Assembly: GCF_003336805.1 (NCBI RefSeq) | Contig: NZ_QFWJ01000002.1 | Span: 1 to 64,000 of the forward strand | Length of the DNA stretch: 64,000 bases | Direction of reading: 5' to 3' | Source of the DNA: Marinospirillum perlucidum | Lineage (GTDB): Bacteria > Pseudomonadota > Gammaproteobacteria > Pseudomonadales > Halomonadaceae | In this document: piece after piece, positions 1 through 8,911 of the stretch | Numbering within the stretch: position 1 is the first letter of the stretch | Layout: every line of letters starts with the position of its first letter | Position numbers and translations under genes: made by a program | The notes under the pieces: generated by a model | The model's input: only the letters and a program-made list of their open reading frames with translations | Told to the model about the DNA's origin: nothing | Database searches by the model: none

Positions 1-18
1 ATGTACCTGATGCTTCAT

Positions 19-30
19 TCTTAAAGAGCG
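19..30 (-). promoter_or_regulatory. boxA antitermination site of an rRNA leader
   Basis: The minus-strand sequence CGCTCTTTAAGA matches the boxA core (TGCTCTTTAACA) recognised by the NusB-S10 antitermination complex. It sits about 30 bases after the predicted P2 start, as in rRNA leaders. The 16S gene itself is outside the window. Confidence 0.65.
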
Positions 31-65
31 TCGATCCAAAGTGTCCTTCGAATCAAGAGGCGAGC

Positions 66-93
66 ATTCTATCAGCTTCGCCGCATCTGTCAA
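66..93 (-). promoter_or_regulatory. rRNA operon promoter P2 (sigma70)
   Basis: On the minus strand a perfect -35 TTGACA (88-93) is followed, after a 16-base spacer, by TAGAAT (66-71). The 30-40 bases upstream (about 95-135) are very rich in A and T, resembling an UP element. It is the second of two tandem promoters reading out of the left edge and is stronger than P1 by its -35 box. Predicted start near 59. Confidence 0.75.
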
Positions 94-205
94 GCTTTAT
101 TTTTCGAGGATCTTTAAAAAAACTTCCAAAAAACAACTTCTTGCAGACCTCTTGCCAGCTCCTCAACACCGGTCGAAACCGCTGCCTCCCCGACAAGAGA
201 GGCGT

Positions 206-233
206 ATTATAGGCACTAATTTTTCAGATGCAA
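206..233 (-). promoter_or_regulatory. rRNA operon promoter P1 (sigma70)
   Basis: Read on the minus strand there is a -35 box TTGCAT (228-233) and a perfect -10 box TATAAT (206-211), 16 bases apart, just downstream of the tyrS stop. The gene it drives would lie to the left of the window. A second promoter and a boxA follow further down, the usual layout of rrn operons. In Pseudomonas the tyrS homologue is followed by an rRNA operon, so the context agrees. Predicted start of transcription near 199. Confidence 0.7.
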
Positions 234-259
234 GGGGTTGGTGGAAAAAAATTACAAGA

Positions 260-1459
260 TCATTTCAGATGCACGCGAGCGTACTTTTTCTTGCCTACCT
301 GGATAACCTGTTCACTACCCTTTTCTAGCCGGCAATCACCAGCCACGACCTTCTGATCAACTTTAACTGCACCGCGCTTAACCGCATCCTTGGCCTGCGC
401 AGAGTTCTGTGTCAGACCAGCCCGATTGATCACTGCAATAATAGGAAGGTCCGCTTCATCTTCAAGATCCAGCTCCACCTCTGGCAGATCTTCAGGCAGC
501 TCACCCTCAGCCAGCCGATTACCCGCTGATTTGTGCGCTGTAGCTGCAGCCTCTTCATTATGAAAGCGGGCTACCAACTCTCTGGCCAGCAGCATCTTAA
601 TATCTCTAGGGTTCGCACCTTGCTCTACATCTTTCTTCAGCTGTTCAATTTCGTCCAGACTCTTGAAGGACAGAAGCTCAAAATAACGCCACATGAGGCT
701 ATCAGGCATAGACACTAGCTTATTAAACATCACGCCCGGCGCCTCATCGATACCCACATAATTACCCAGAGACTTGGACATTTTCTGCACACCATCCAGC
801 CCTTCCAGCAATGGCATGGTGATAACTACCTGAGGCTCCAGATCTTTACTTTTCTGGATTTCGCGTCCCATGAGCAGATTGAACTTCTGATCGGTACCGC
901 CTAGCTCGACATCGGCTTTCATAGCTACCGAGTCGTACCCCTGAATCAGCGGATAGAGAAACTCATGAATGGCGATTGGCTGATTGCCCTTGTAACGCTT
1001 TTCAAAGTCATCCCTTTCCAGCATACGCGCCACAGTGGATTGGGCGGCCAGTTCGATTAAGCCTGCAGCATTCATTTCACCCATCCAATGGGAGTTGAAC
1101 ATGACTTCTGTTTTTTCAGGGTCCAGTATTTTGAAAACCTGTTCCTTGTAGGTTTCAGCATTGGCTTTAACTTCAGCCTCGGTCAAAGGCTTGCGGGTCA
1201 CATTCTTACCCGTGGGATCACCTATGCGGCCAGTAAAATCACCAATCAGAAAAAGAACCTGATGACCCAGATCCTGAAATTGACGCAGCTTGTTAATCAG
1301 TACTGTGTGGCCTAAGTGAAGATCGGGGGCCGTGGGGTCAAAACCTGCCTTAATGCGTAGGGGCTTGCCGCTTTCCAACTTAGCGACCAACTCATCTTCA
1401 ACCAGAATCTCATGGGTACCACGTTTAATCAGCTCAAGCGCCTCTTGAGTTTTGCTCAT
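260..1459 (-). CDS. tyrS: Tyrosyl-tRNA synthetase
   Basis: Charges tRNA-Tyr with tyrosine using ATP, in the cytoplasm. The 399-residue product has the class I signatures HLGH at residues 48-51 and KMSKS at 226-230, and an S4-type RNA-binding domain in the last 65 residues. The HLGH and KMSKS context resembles the TyrZ-type enzyme of Pseudomonas rather than the E. coli TyrS type. Two ATG codons are adjacent; the second (1459) is chosen because an AAGGAA ribosome site lies 5 bases before it. The reading frame stays open upstream, but those residues are hydrophobic filler without family similarity. The gene is divergent from anmK and is followed at once by rRNA promoters. Confidence 0.96.
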   Translation of the reverse strand: MSKTQEALELIKRGTHEILVEDELVAKLESGKPLRIKAGFDPTAPDLHLGHTVLINKLRQFQDLGHQVLFLIGDFTGRIGDPTGKNVTRKPLTEAEVKANAETYKEQVFKILDPEKTEVMFNSHWMGEMNAAGLIELAAQSTVARMLERDDFEKRYKGNQPIAIHEFLYPLIQGYDSVAMKADVELGGTDQKFNLLMGREIQKSKDLEPQVVITMPLLEGLDGVQKMSKSLGNYVGIDEAPGVMFNKLVSMPDSLMWRYFELLSFKSLDEIEQLKKDVEQGANPRDIKMLLARELVARFHNEEAAATAHKSAGNRLAEGELPEDLPEVELDLEDEADLPIIAVINRAGLTQNSAQAKDAVKRGAVKVDQKVVAGDCRLEKGSEQVIQVGKKKYARVHLK

Positions 1460-1565
1460 CATCTTTCCTTCGTTATTCCTGATAAAAAAGAGGCCGCTAG
1501 AGTGCCCCGAATTAATGTGGCAAAGTATAACATTACCTTTAATATGAATGAGAACTGGGCAGACA

Positions 1566-2684
1566 ATGGCTAATAGCAGTATCTTCGGTGGCATGATGTC
1601 AGGCACCAGCCTGGATGGCGTTGATGGTGTTCTGGCTCAATTCGGTCACAACCAGCATCTTGAACTAATTGCCAAGGCTAGCCGCCCATTCTCAGAAGAC
1701 TTGCGAAATCTTCTTTTACATCTAGCTCATGCCGATCAAGTAAGCTTTGCTGACCTCGCCCGAGCAGAGAAGGAATTAACTCACTGCTATGCGGACTGCT
1801 GGTCACTATTAAGTGAACAACTGCCCGCTGTCCAAGTTAGTGCCCTGGGTTGCCATGGCCAAACCCTCGAACACCGTCCGGAATCCGGCTACAGCCTGCA
1901 ACTTCTTGACCCCTCCCTTCTCGCCGAACTAACCGGACAAACAATCATTTGTGACTTCCGCCGTCGCGATCTGGCTGCTGGGGGACAGGGAGCCCCTCTC
2001 GCACCAGCTTTTCATCAAGCCTTCTTTTCAATGCCTGGTCAGGACAGCTGTTTTATCAACCTGGGCGGCATTGCCAACCTAACTTGGCTACCGGCTGATC
2101 CTCAGAGCCCCTGCCTGGGATTTGATACTGGCCCCGCCAATCTTTTGCTTGATGCCTGGACTCAACGCCATCTCGGACAGAACTTTGATCCAGGGGGCAA
2201 CTGGGCCAGCCAGCACCAACCGGATGAGCAGCTTCTCCAGCAGCTTCTCCAGGATGAATACTTCGCTCGCCTGCCGCCCAAGAGTACTGGAAGAGAGAAA
2301 TTTAATCTGGACTGGCTGGATGGACACTTAACCAGCCAGCACCAAGGATCACTCGAACCTGGCTGTATCCAAGCCACTCTGGTCGAACTAACGACCCGAA
2401 GTCTTGTACAGGCAATCGAAAAACTCGACCCCGAACAAAGGGCAGAGATCTTTGTTGGCGGTGGTGGTTGCAGCAACAACTATCTGATGCAAAGACTAGC
2501 AGAGCAACTTGCCCCCAGATCTTGCCAGGCTTCCAGTGCGAAAGGTGTCCATCCGCAGGATATTGAAGCCTTGGCATTTGCTTGGCTAGCAAAGGAATTC
2601 ATGAACGGTGGAGCAGGCAATCTACCAGAGGTGACTGGAGCCAGCGGGAAAAGACGCCTGGGAGGCTACTATCCCGCTAGATAG
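1566..2684 (+). CDS. anmK: Anhydro-N-acetylmuramic acid kinase
   Basis: Phosphorylates and opens 1,6-anhydro-N-acetylmuramic acid to MurNAc-6-phosphate during peptidoglycan recycling. The 372-residue product shows the family nucleotide-binding start [10 protein letters not shown] near residues 11-20, the [16 protein letters not shown] segment, [17 protein letters not shown] and the late GGGGCSNN motif. The ATG at 1566 is chosen because it aligns with the short N-terminus of E. coli AnmK; an in-frame ATG at 1548 would add six residues and cannot be excluded. Its last 8 bases overlap the end of the convergent erpA. AnmK next to erpA and tyrS is the Pseudomonas order. Confidence 0.95.
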   Translation: MANSSIFGGMMSGTSLDGVDGVLAQFGHNQHLELIAKASRPFSEDLRNLLLHLAHADQVSFADLARAEKELTHCYADCWSLLSEQLPAVQVSALGCHGQTLEHRPESGYSLQLLDPSLLAELTGQTIICDFRRRDLAAGGQGAPLAPAFHQAFFSMPGQDSCFINLGGIANLTWLPADPQSPCLGFDTGPANLLLDAWTQRHLGQNFDPGGNWASQHQPDEQLLQQLLQDEYFARLPPKSTGREKFNLDWLDGHLTSQHQGSLEPGCIQATLVELTTRSLVQAIEKLDPEQRAEIFVGGGGCSNNYLMQRLAEQLAPRSCQASSAKGVHPQDIEALAFAWLAKEFMNGGAGNLPEVTGASGKRRLGGYYPAR

Positions 2685-3030
2685 AAAAAGAAGAACCGCA
2701 GCCACAGGTAGTGCTGGCATTGGGGTTGGTAAGAGTAAAGCGTGCACCCTCAAGGCCTTCCTGATAATCCAGAGTGGAGCCCACCAGATAGGGGTAGCTT
2801 AGAGCATCGAGTACGAAGCGCGCACCCTCCTGCTCTATAACGGTATCATCGTCCTGCAGGGTATCGGCAAAATCAAAACCGTATTGAAAGCCCGAACAGC
2901 CCCCGCCGGTCACATAAACCCTGAGCACCAAATCTGGATTAGCCTCTTCAGCCACCAGGGATTTCACCTTGGCAACTGCGGCCGGAGTGACCAGCAAAGC
3001 CTGAGGTACAAAACTAACTGCAGAAGTCAT
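2677..3030 (-). CDS. erpA: Iron-sulfur cluster insertion protein ErpA
   Basis: A-type carrier that delivers [Fe-S] clusters to apoproteins such as those of isoprenoid synthesis. The 117-residue sequence contains the three invariant cysteines of the HesB/IscA fold: C45 in GGGCSG and C109/C111 in the terminal [11 protein letters not shown]. The length is normal for ErpA. Choice of ErpA over IscA rests on the N-terminal residues and on the neighbourhood (anmK, bactofilin, argC), as in Pseudomonas. The upstream gap carries an 11-base match to half of a type 1 IscR site (3081-3091), so iron-sulfur control is possible but not shown. Confidence 0.93.
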   Translation of the reverse strand: MTSAVSFVPQALLVTPAAVAKVKSLVAEEANPDLVLRVYVTGGGCSGFQYGFDFADTLQDDDTVIEQEGARFVLDALSYPYLVGSTLDYQEGLEGARFTLTNPNASTTCGCGSSFSI

Positions 3031-3095
3031 AAAAGCAACTCCATAAATAGGGTTGATCAGTCTGACTTAACCAAGCATTCTAGTCAAGTATAGGC

Positions 3096-3124
3096 AGGCC
3101 ACCATCAGGGGTGGCCTTTTATAA
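3096..3124 (+). terminator. Rho-independent terminator, plus strand
   Basis: An 8-bp stem (AGGCCACC 3096-3103 with GGTGGCCT 3110-3117) and a 6-base loop are followed by a T-run on the plus strand only. Since erpA and the bactofilin gene are on the other strand, the only gene it can serve is anmK, whose stop is 412 bases upstream. Confidence 0.6.
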
Positions 3125-3131
3125 GTATAGC

Positions 3132-3701
3132 CTACTTGTCAGTTGTGCTTTTTCCTGCAGGAGCTGAAGAAGACGCTGGGGAGGGAGGAGTTGAGCTGCT
3201 TGCTGCAGCAGCCGGTTTCTTATCGCTTACTGGGGGCTGGGTTTTCTCGGCGGCTTCCGCCTTTGCTCCAGGAGTCAGGGTCGACTTAGGCTTTTCACGG
3301 GTCACCTGTTTGGGCATTTTAGGCTTCTCGTTGCCTTTTTGACTCTTGTAACGATGTGCCATGCGGCCATCCACCTGAGCGCCCATCACCATCTCGATGG
3401 TGTTATAGAAGATGTTACCCTTAACCATGGCCTTGGCAGCCAACTCAATGTGTTCGCAAGAGTGAACATCTCCAACCACGCCACCATTGACGATAACATG
3501 GGGAACGGATACCTCGCCTTCAACGACACCCTTGTCACTGATGCGCAGGACTGCCTTGGAATCATCTTCGGCAATAATATTACCAAACACCTTACCATCA
3601 ATGTGCAGCCCACCAGAAAAATGGATGTCACCAACAATTTCAGCCTTGCTGGAAACCAAGGTGTCAAAATGGTTGCTTGGAGGTGCATTTTTACCAAACA
3701 T
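3132..3701 (-). CDS. Bactofilin (polymer-forming cytoskeletal protein)
   Basis: Bactofilins assemble without nucleotides into beta-helical filaments that scaffold cell-shape or envelope enzymes. The 189-residue product has a central domain (about residues 18-120) of short hydrophobic/glycine repeats typical of the beta-helix, for example GDIHFSGGLHIDGKVFGNI and VIVNGGVVGDV. It is followed by a low-complexity tail (about 125-189) rich in Lys, Pro, Ala and Ser. The start ATG abuts the stop of the upstream gene (TAAATG), so translation is probably coupled. The partner is a membrane-anchored coiled-coil protein, which may tether the filament. The family is clear; the cellular job in this organism is not. 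Confidence 0.88.
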   Translation of the reverse strand: MFGKNAPPSNHFDTLVSSKAEIVGDIHFSGGLHIDGKVFGNIIAEDDSKAVLRISDKGVVEGEVSVPHVIVNGGVVGDVHSCEHIELAAKAMVKGNIFYNTIEMVMGAQVDGRMAHRYKSQKGNEKPKMPKQVTREKPKSTLTPGAKAEAAEKTQPPVSDKKPAAAASSSTPPSPASSSAPAGKSTTDK

Positions 3702-4439
3702 TTAGAGAGCCTCCTGGGTGGACCAGTCAAATTCTTGTTCAATACGCATTGCTTTTCTTCCGGTTGATTGCAGTATCACTTGTACTTTTTCAGGTTCGAA
3801 ATCTTCTGGCAGCTCCAGCTGTCCGGCAACATTCTGGAAGAAACGGAATCTAAAGCGGATACTCAAGTCATCCACATCAGAAGAAACATCCTTGAGCGGC
3901 AAGGTAACATTCTGCGTTCTACCTCGCTTACCAATGATACTTACCAGAGCGCGACCTTCAATAAAGGTATTGTTATCGGTTACCTGGGTGATCACCAGTT
4001 GATAATTGTAAGCGCCTGAGTCGTTAATTGGTTCCAGGTCAAAGCTGTCAATACGCAGCCCTTGGTCTACCTTTTCTGGGGCCATAACCCGCTGATAGAA
4101 ATGCAATTCATTTTCTAATTGGGCGATACGGGCGTTTAAATTGAGAACGGTTTGCTGAACCTCTTCATAGGCACGACGATCCACCGCATTACTGCTTTCC
4201 GTAACCAGTACTCGCCGGCGCAACTCAGCCAACTCTTCTTCCTGTTCACGTGCCAAATCCTTCAATTCATCCCGCTCAATAATCGCTGTTCCGCGCTCAC
4301 TCAACACACTCCAGCGGCCGTAATAATAGCCCCCAAATGCCAGAGCCAACATCAAGGCAATGACAACAACCCGAGCAATCAACCGTCGAACCGGGTTATA
4401 AGCTACAATTTCCAGACGTTCTTCTTGTCCTGTGTTCAT
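3702..4439 (-). CDS. Membrane-anchored coiled-coil protein (DUF6776-type)
   Basis: Function unknown. The 245-residue protein has a short cytoplasmic N-terminus, one transmembrane helix at about residues 19-41, a charged heptad-rich region (about 50-115, many Glu, Arg and Leu) that should form a coiled coil, and a predicted beta-rich C-terminal domain with alternating hydrophobic residues (for example ALVSIIGKRG). Topology is probably N-in with the rest in the periplasm. It resembles the uncharacterised protein found between argC and a bactofilin in Pseudomonas. Its stop codon touches the bactofilin start, suggesting the two products work together. Confidence 0.75.
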   Translation of the reverse strand: MNTGQEERLEIVAYNPVRRLIARVVVIALMLALAFGGYYYGRWSVLSERGTAIIERDELKDLAREQEEELAELRRRVLVTESSNAVDRRAYEEVQQTVLNLNARIAQLENELHFYQRVMAPEKVDQGLRIDSFDLEPINDSGAYNYQLVITQVTDNNTFIEGRALVSIIGKRGRTQNVTLPLKDVSSDVDDLSIRFRFRFFQNVAGQLELPEDFEPEKVQVILQSTGRKAMRIEQEFDWSTQEAL

Positions 4440-4464
4440 TTCTCAGTATCCATTACCTAAGGGT

Positions 4465-5514
4465 TCACGGCAGCAAGCCAGCAAACTTTAAGCCACTTGA
4501 TTCATCCAAACCCAACATAATGTTCATATTTTGTATTGCTTGACCACTGGCACCCTTCACCAGATTGTCAATCACAGCCAAAACGATGAGCAGATCGCTC
4601 CCTTCCGGACGATGGAGTGCCAAACGACACACATTCGCACCTTTCACGCTGCGGGTTTCCGGGCAGGATTCCCAGGGCATTACATCAACACAAGGCTCCT
4701 TGGCATAACGCTGCTCAAAAAGCTGCTGCAGTTCGGCATCACTCATTTGTTGATGTTCAGGCTTCAGGCGCACATAAAGCGTGGCATGAATACCACGAAT
4801 CATGGGAGTCAAATGAGGCACAAAAGTGATACCCACCTGCTGTTGGGCAGCCTGAGTCAGACCCTGAGTAATTTCCGGATGGTGACGATGTTTACCCACA
4901 GAGTAAGCCTTCATGCTTTCTGAAGACTCACAATACAAAGACCCCACTTTAGCGCCCCGGCCTGCACCGGAAACACCTGACTTGCAATCGGCGATTATAC
5001 CTGAAGTTTGGATCAGTGACTTTTCCAGCAGGGGAATCAGCCCCAATTGCACCGCTGTCGGATAACAGCCAGGTACAGCAACCAGACGTGATGAACGAAT
5101 CTTGTCACGAGCCACTTCAGGCAAACCGTAAACAGCTTCAGGAAGAAGCTGGGGAGCACCATGAGGCTGGCCATACCAACGCGCCCATTCATCTGCATCC
5201 TGAAGGCGAAAATCTGCGGACAGATCAACGACACGGGTACCGGCCTCCAGCAGGTCTGCAGCCAATGCATGGGCAACACCATGAGGCGTAGCAAAGAAGA
5301 CTAGATCACAGGAAGCTAGAGTATCGACTTCGGGTTCGCTAAAACAAAGGCCCTGGTAATGATCTCTAAGGCTGGGAAACATATCGGCAACAGGTGTACC
5401 TGCATCTGAACGTGAGGTAATCACTTTCACCTGAGCATCAGGATGCATGACCAAAAGCCGCAGCAGCTCCACGCCTGTGTAGCCGGTTCCGCCCACTATG
5501 CCTATATCAACCAC
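4465..5514 (-). CDS. argC: N-acetyl-gamma-glutamyl-phosphate reductase
   Basis: Third step of arginine biosynthesis: NADPH-dependent reduction of N-acetylglutamyl phosphate to the semialdehyde. The N-terminus has the dinucleotide-binding [10 protein letters not shown], the catalytic cysteine lies in VPGCYPTA near residue 155, and the SGVSGAGR segment follows. A GTG at 5514 is chosen as start: a GGGAGG ribosome site is 5 bases upstream and the 349-residue product matches the family length. The open frame upstream to 5610 lacks family similarity. Transcribed away from hemJ; the 173-base gap between them carries a 9-base direct repeat. Confidence 0.95.
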   Translation of the reverse strand: MVDIGIVGGTGYTGVELLRLLVMHPDAQVKVITSRSDAGTPVADMFPSLRDHYQGLCFSEPEVDTLASCDLVFFATPHGVAHALAADLLEAGTRVVDLSADFRLQDADEWARWYGQPHGAPQLLPEAVYGLPEVARDKIRSSRLVAVPGCYPTAVQLGLIPLLEKSLIQTSGIIADCKSGVSGAGRGAKVGSLYCESSESMKAYSVGKHRHHPEITQGLTQAAQQQVGITFVPHLTPMIRGIHATLYVRLKPEHQQMSDAELQQLFEQRYAKEPCVDVMPWESCPETRSVKGANVCRLALHRPEGSDLLIVLAVIDNLVKGASGQAIQNMNIMLGLDESSGLKFAGLLP

Positions 5515-5576
5515 CTGTACCTCCCAGCTAACTCTGTGACTATCAAATTTTTGTGCCAAATCATACACAAAAACAA

Positions 5577-5612
5577 GCCACAAGTATGCCAGCTTTTTGA
5601 TTCGCCACAAGT
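5577..5612. repeat. Direct repeat in the argC/hemJ gap
   Basis: GCCACAAGT occurs at 5577-5585 and again at 5604-5612, 27 bases start to start, inside the divergent promoter region upstream of argC. Spacing is between two and three helical turns. It could be a paired regulator site or chance; no family motif was recognised. Confidence 0.3.
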
Positions 5613-5687
5613 AACGCTTTGCTACTGCTTACTTATCATGGGCCAGTTAAGGTATGCTAATCGCCTTAATTTCAATCTGGATTAGCT

Positions 5688-6125
5688 ATGAGTTACCTAG
5701 GACTGAAAGCCTTCCATTTAATGGCAGTAGTAACTTGGTTCGCTGCACTTTTCTATTTGCCACGACTCTATGTATATCATACCCAGGCACTGAGCGAGGG
5801 TGACACTCGGGGCAGTGAGCGCTTCAAGATCATGGAAAGAAAGCTCTATCGCGGCATTATGATGCCTTCCATGTTGGCCGTACTGCTATTGGGCTTCGGT
5901 TTGTTGAGTCTTAACTGGAACGGCTATTTTCAGCAAGGCTGGCTGCATATCAAGCTGCTCTTGGTGATCCTGCTCTTAGGCTATCACTTCTGGTGCGGCC
6001 GCCTCCTCAAAGCCTTTGCAGAAGACCGCAATCAAAAGTCGCAAACCTGGTACCGGGTGTTTAATGAGCTTCCGGTTTTTTTGCTGATATTTATAGTCCT
6101 TCTGGCTGTATTCAAACCCTGGTGA
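5688..6125 (+). CDS. hemJ: Protoporphyrinogen IX oxidase HemJ
   Basis: Penultimate step of haem synthesis, oxidation of protoporphyrinogen IX to protoporphyrin IX in the inner membrane. The 145-residue product has four hydrophobic helices and the conserved first-helix histidine (H10) in FHLMAVVTWFA followed by LPRLYVYH, both hallmarks of the HemJ (UPF0093) family. The length is typical. It lies opposite argC as in Pseudomonas and is separated from thiD by three bases; hemL lies further down the same run, so two haem genes share the likely operon. Confidence 0.93.
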   Translation: MSYLGLKAFHLMAVVTWFAALFYLPRLYVYHTQALSEGDTRGSERFKIMERKLYRGIMMPSMLAVLLLGFGLLSLNWNGYFQQGWLHIKLLLVILLLGYHFWCGRLLKAFAEDRNQKSQTWYRVFNELPVFLLIFIVLLAVFKPW

Positions 6126-6128
6126 TCC

Positions 6129-6950
6129 ATGCTTGAACCCGGTATTAATCAGCATTTTCAAAAGCAGTATCCCTGCGTTCTCGCCGTTGGCGGCCACGAC
6201 CCATCCAGTGGTGCAGGGATTCTCGCTGATGCGCAAACACTGTTTGCTTTTAAAACCTGGCCAATAACCCTGGTTACGGCACTGACCAGCCAGAATTCCC
6301 AGGCTGTTACCCGTATCGACCCTCAAAATGCCGATGCCTTTTACGAGCAGCTTGAAGTTCTTACGAGTGACCTGCCGCCTGCAGCCGTCAAGCTGGGCAT
6401 GACAGGCAGCCTGGCGATTCAGGAAGCGTTGGCAGCTTGGCTCGCGCGCAATCCTCGCCTGCCTTTCGTACTGGATCCGGTTATCACCAGCACCTCCGGC
6501 AGTGACCTGACTGGCCAGCAGCAACTCGAACACCTGCGTGAAGAGCTCCTCCCCAAAGCCAGCCTGATAACACCTAACTTGCCTGAGCTAGAACAATTGG
6601 TCCCTGGCCACCAGTCTATTGAAGAAAAAGCTTGGCGACTGCTGCAATCCGGTGCTAAAGCCGTTCTCGTCACCGGCACTCACGCTGCCTCCAAGGCCGT
6701 GCGTAATCAGCTATTTATCCAGGCAGGCAGGCCACCCATTACCAGCCGCTGGCCACGACTACCCCATGAATACCACGGCTCTGGCTGCACCCTGGCATCG
6801 GCACTGGCAGCCCTTCTTGCCCGCGGTGAAGCCCTGGAAACCGCCTCTAATCTAGCTCAGGATTTTACTTGGGAAAGCCTGAAACAAGGCCTGCAATTGA
6901 GTGATGGCCCTCACCTGCCATTGAGAATAAGAGAGGAAGAGGATGTCTAA
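6129..6950 (+). CDS. thiD: Hydroxymethylpyrimidine/phosphomethylpyrimidine kinase
   Basis: Phosphorylates HMP and then HMP-phosphate to the pyrophosphate used in thiamine synthesis. The 273-residue ribokinase-fold protein has the glycine-rich substrate site GGHDPSSGAGILAD at residues 21-34, the ITPNLPE segment and the catalytic anion-hole region GSGCTLASALAALLARG. The last 8 bases overlap thiE, implying translational coupling. No TPP riboswitch is present, since only three bases separate it from hemJ. Confidence 0.94.
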   Translation: MLEPGINQHFQKQYPCVLAVGGHDPSSGAGILADAQTLFAFKTWPITLVTALTSQNSQAVTRIDPQNADAFYEQLEVLTSDLPPAAVKLGMTGSLAIQEALAAWLARNPRLPFVLDPVITSTSGSDLTGQQQLEHLREELLPKASLITPNLPELEQLVPGHQSIEEKAWRLLQSGAKAVLVTGTHAASKAVRNQLFIQAGRPPITSRWPRLPHEYHGSGCTLASALAALLARGEALETASNLAQDFTWESLKQGLQLSDGPHLPLRIREEEDV

Positions 6951-7641
6951 CCTTATTACAACCCCTGGCGTCTATGCGATCACTGACACTCATCTGCTAC
7001 CAGATGATACCCAGCTTTTAGCTGGTGTGGAGGGGGCCTTAAGAGGTGGTGCAGTCTGCATCCAGTACAGGGACAAAATTGCGGATGCCAGCAAGGCACT
7101 ACGTCAGGCCAGGGAGCTGGCAGCGCTATGCCGAGATTTCTCCGTTCCTCTAATCATCAATGACGATGTTCTTCTCGCCAAAGCCTGCCAGGCTGATGGC
7201 GTCCATTTAGGGCAGACAGACGGGCGGATTGATGAGGCCCGTGCTTACCTGGGTAAAAATGTCATCCTCGGGCGCACCTGCCACGCCAGTCTCAAGCTGG
7301 CAGAAGAAGCTTACCATGAGGGTGCGGACTATCTCGCGTTTGGACGCTGCTTTGGATCCCAAACCAAACCTTCAGCGCCAGCCACCTCTATGGATATTTT
7401 TGCCAAGGCAGCAGTATTTGGTCTGCCGCTAGTGGCCATCGGTGGGCTAGATACACCGGAAAGAGCCGTCCAGGCCCAGCAGGCCGGTGCCCATCTTATT
7501 GCTGCGGTGGCCGGAGTCTTTGCCCAAGCCGACCCGGAAACTGCGGTTAAACGCTATAACCAAGCACTGACAACTGAATCCACTTTTGACTTAACACCAT
7601 CGACTGAGGTTAATTATGACTCGCTCTGCAGAACTCTATGA
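6943..7641 (+). CDS. thiE: Thiamine-phosphate synthase
   Basis: Joins HMP pyrophosphate and the thiazole phosphate to give thiamine phosphate. The 232-residue TIM-barrel protein shows GVYAITD, the phosphate-contacting [23 protein letters not shown] and the C-terminal AIGGL and AVAGVF elements. Product length is slightly above the usual 210-220 because of a C-terminal tail that reads into the hemL start; the two genes overlap by 26 bases. With thiD this forms a compact thiamine pair inside a haem gene run. Confidence 0.94.
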   Translation: MSNLITTPGVYAITDTHLLPDDTQLLAGVEGALRGGAVCIQYRDKIADASKALRQARELAALCRDFSVPLIINDDVLLAKACQADGVHLGQTDGRIDEARAYLGKNVILGRTCHASLKLAEEAYHEGADYLAFGRCFGSQTKPSAPATSMDIFAKAAVFGLPLVAIGGLDTPERAVQAQQAGAHLIAAVAGVFAQADPETAVKRYNQALTTESTFDLTPSTEVNYDSLCRTL

Positions 7642-8911
7642 ACGCGCCCAGAAATCCATTGCCGGCGGCGTCAACTCACCCGTACGAGCTTTCAAGAGTG
7701 TCGGTGGCACCCCCCTGTTTATTAAAAAAGCAGAGGGGGCTTACATGGTCGATGAAGACGACCGTCGTTATCTCGACTATGTTGGCTCCTGGGGCCCCAT
7801 GATTACCGGTCATGCTGACCCTGATATTCTCAATGCCGTGCGTTCCCGCCTGGATCTGGGCCTCTCCTACGGCGCCCCCACAGGACTGGAAACCGAAATG
7901 GCCGAACTGGTCTGTGAGCTAGTCCCCTCCATGGAAAGACTGCGCATGGTCAACTCCGGCACCGAAGCCACCATGAGTGCCATTCGCCTGGCTCGTGGCT
8001 ACACCGGCCGCGACAAGATCGTAAAATTTGAAGGCTGTTACCATGGCCATAGCGACTCTCTGCTAGTCAAGGCTGGCTCCGGAGCGCTGACCTTTGGTGT
8101 CCCTACCTCCCCGGGTGTGCCCGAAGATTTTGCCAAACACACCCTGACCCTGACCTATAACGACAGCGATGGCGTTAAAAAATTCTTTCAGGAAATGGGT
8201 GACCAGGTCGCTTGCATCATTGTTGAACCCGTTGCTGGCAACATGAACTGTATTCCCCCCCAGCCCGGCTTTCTGGAAACCCTGAGAGAGGTCTGTGATG
8301 CCTCTGGTGCCCTGCTGATTTTTGATGAGGTGATGTCAGGCTTTCGTGTCGCCCTGGGCGGTGTTCAGGAGGCCTACAAAATCAAACCGGATCTCACCAC
8401 GCTAGGTAAAATTGTTGGTGGCGGCCTGCCCGTCGGTGCGTTTGGCGGCCGTGAAGAAGTCATGCAGCAACTTTCACCCCAGGGCCCGGTTTACCAGGCA
8501 GGCACCCTGTCCGGCAACCCTCTGGCCATGGCAGCAGGCCTTGCCCTGCTGAATAAACTGCGCCAGCCAGGATTTCACCAACAGCTGACGGAATACGGTG
8601 AAAAGCTGTGTCAGGGACTGGAAGAGAGAGCTCGTGCCGCCGGCATCCCCCTGTTAACCCAGCAGGCAGGCGGCATGTTCGGGCTCTTCTTTACTGATGC
8701 CCCGGCAGTGACTAACTTTACTGAAGCGACCCAGTGTAATCTGGAGCACTTCAAAAGCTTCTTCCACAGCATGCTGGACGAAGGCATCTATCTGGCACCT
8801 TCCGCTTATGAAGCCAGCTTTATCTCTGCGGCCCATGGCCAGGATGAACTCGATGCCACCCTGGCAGCAGCCGAAAAAGCCTTCGCCAAAATCAGCCAAG
8901 GGAAGAATTAA
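7616..8911 (+). CDS. hemL: Glutamate-1-semialdehyde 2,1-aminomutase
   Basis: Converts glutamate-1-semialdehyde to 5-aminolevulinate, the first committed tetrapyrrole precursor of the C5 pathway. The 431-residue PLP enzyme has [15 protein letters not shown] near 113, the aspartate segment FDEVMSGFR (236-244) and the PLP-binding lysine K265 in [10 protein letters not shown]. The ATG lies within the end of thiE, and the stop shares a base with the next start (TAATG), so the run thiE-hemL-kinase is probably one transcript. Confidence 0.97.
   Translation: MTRSAELYERAQKSIAGGVNSPVRAFKSVGGTPLFIKKAEGAYMVDEDDRRYLDYVGSWGPMITGHADPDILNAVRSRLDLGLSYGAPTGLETEMAELVCELVPSMERLRMVNSGTEATMSAIRLARGYTGRDKIVKFEGCYHGHSDSLLVKAGSGALTFGVPTSPGVPEDFAKHTLTLTYNDSDGVKKFFQEMGDQVACIIVEPVAGNMNCIPPQPGFLETLREVCDASGALLIFDEVMSGFRVALGGVQEAYKIKPDLTTLGKIVGGGLPVGAFGGREEVMQQLSPQGPVYQAGTLSGNPLAMAAGLALLNKLRQPGFHQQLTEYGEKLCQGLEERARAAGIPLLTQQAGGMFGLFFTDAPAVTNFTEATQCNLEHFKSFFHSMLDEGIYLAPSAYEASFISAAHGQDELDATLAAAEKAFAKISQGKN

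Noticed and set aside
6126-6128. TPP riboswitch before thiD
   Set aside because: Only three bases separate hemJ and thiD, leaving no room.
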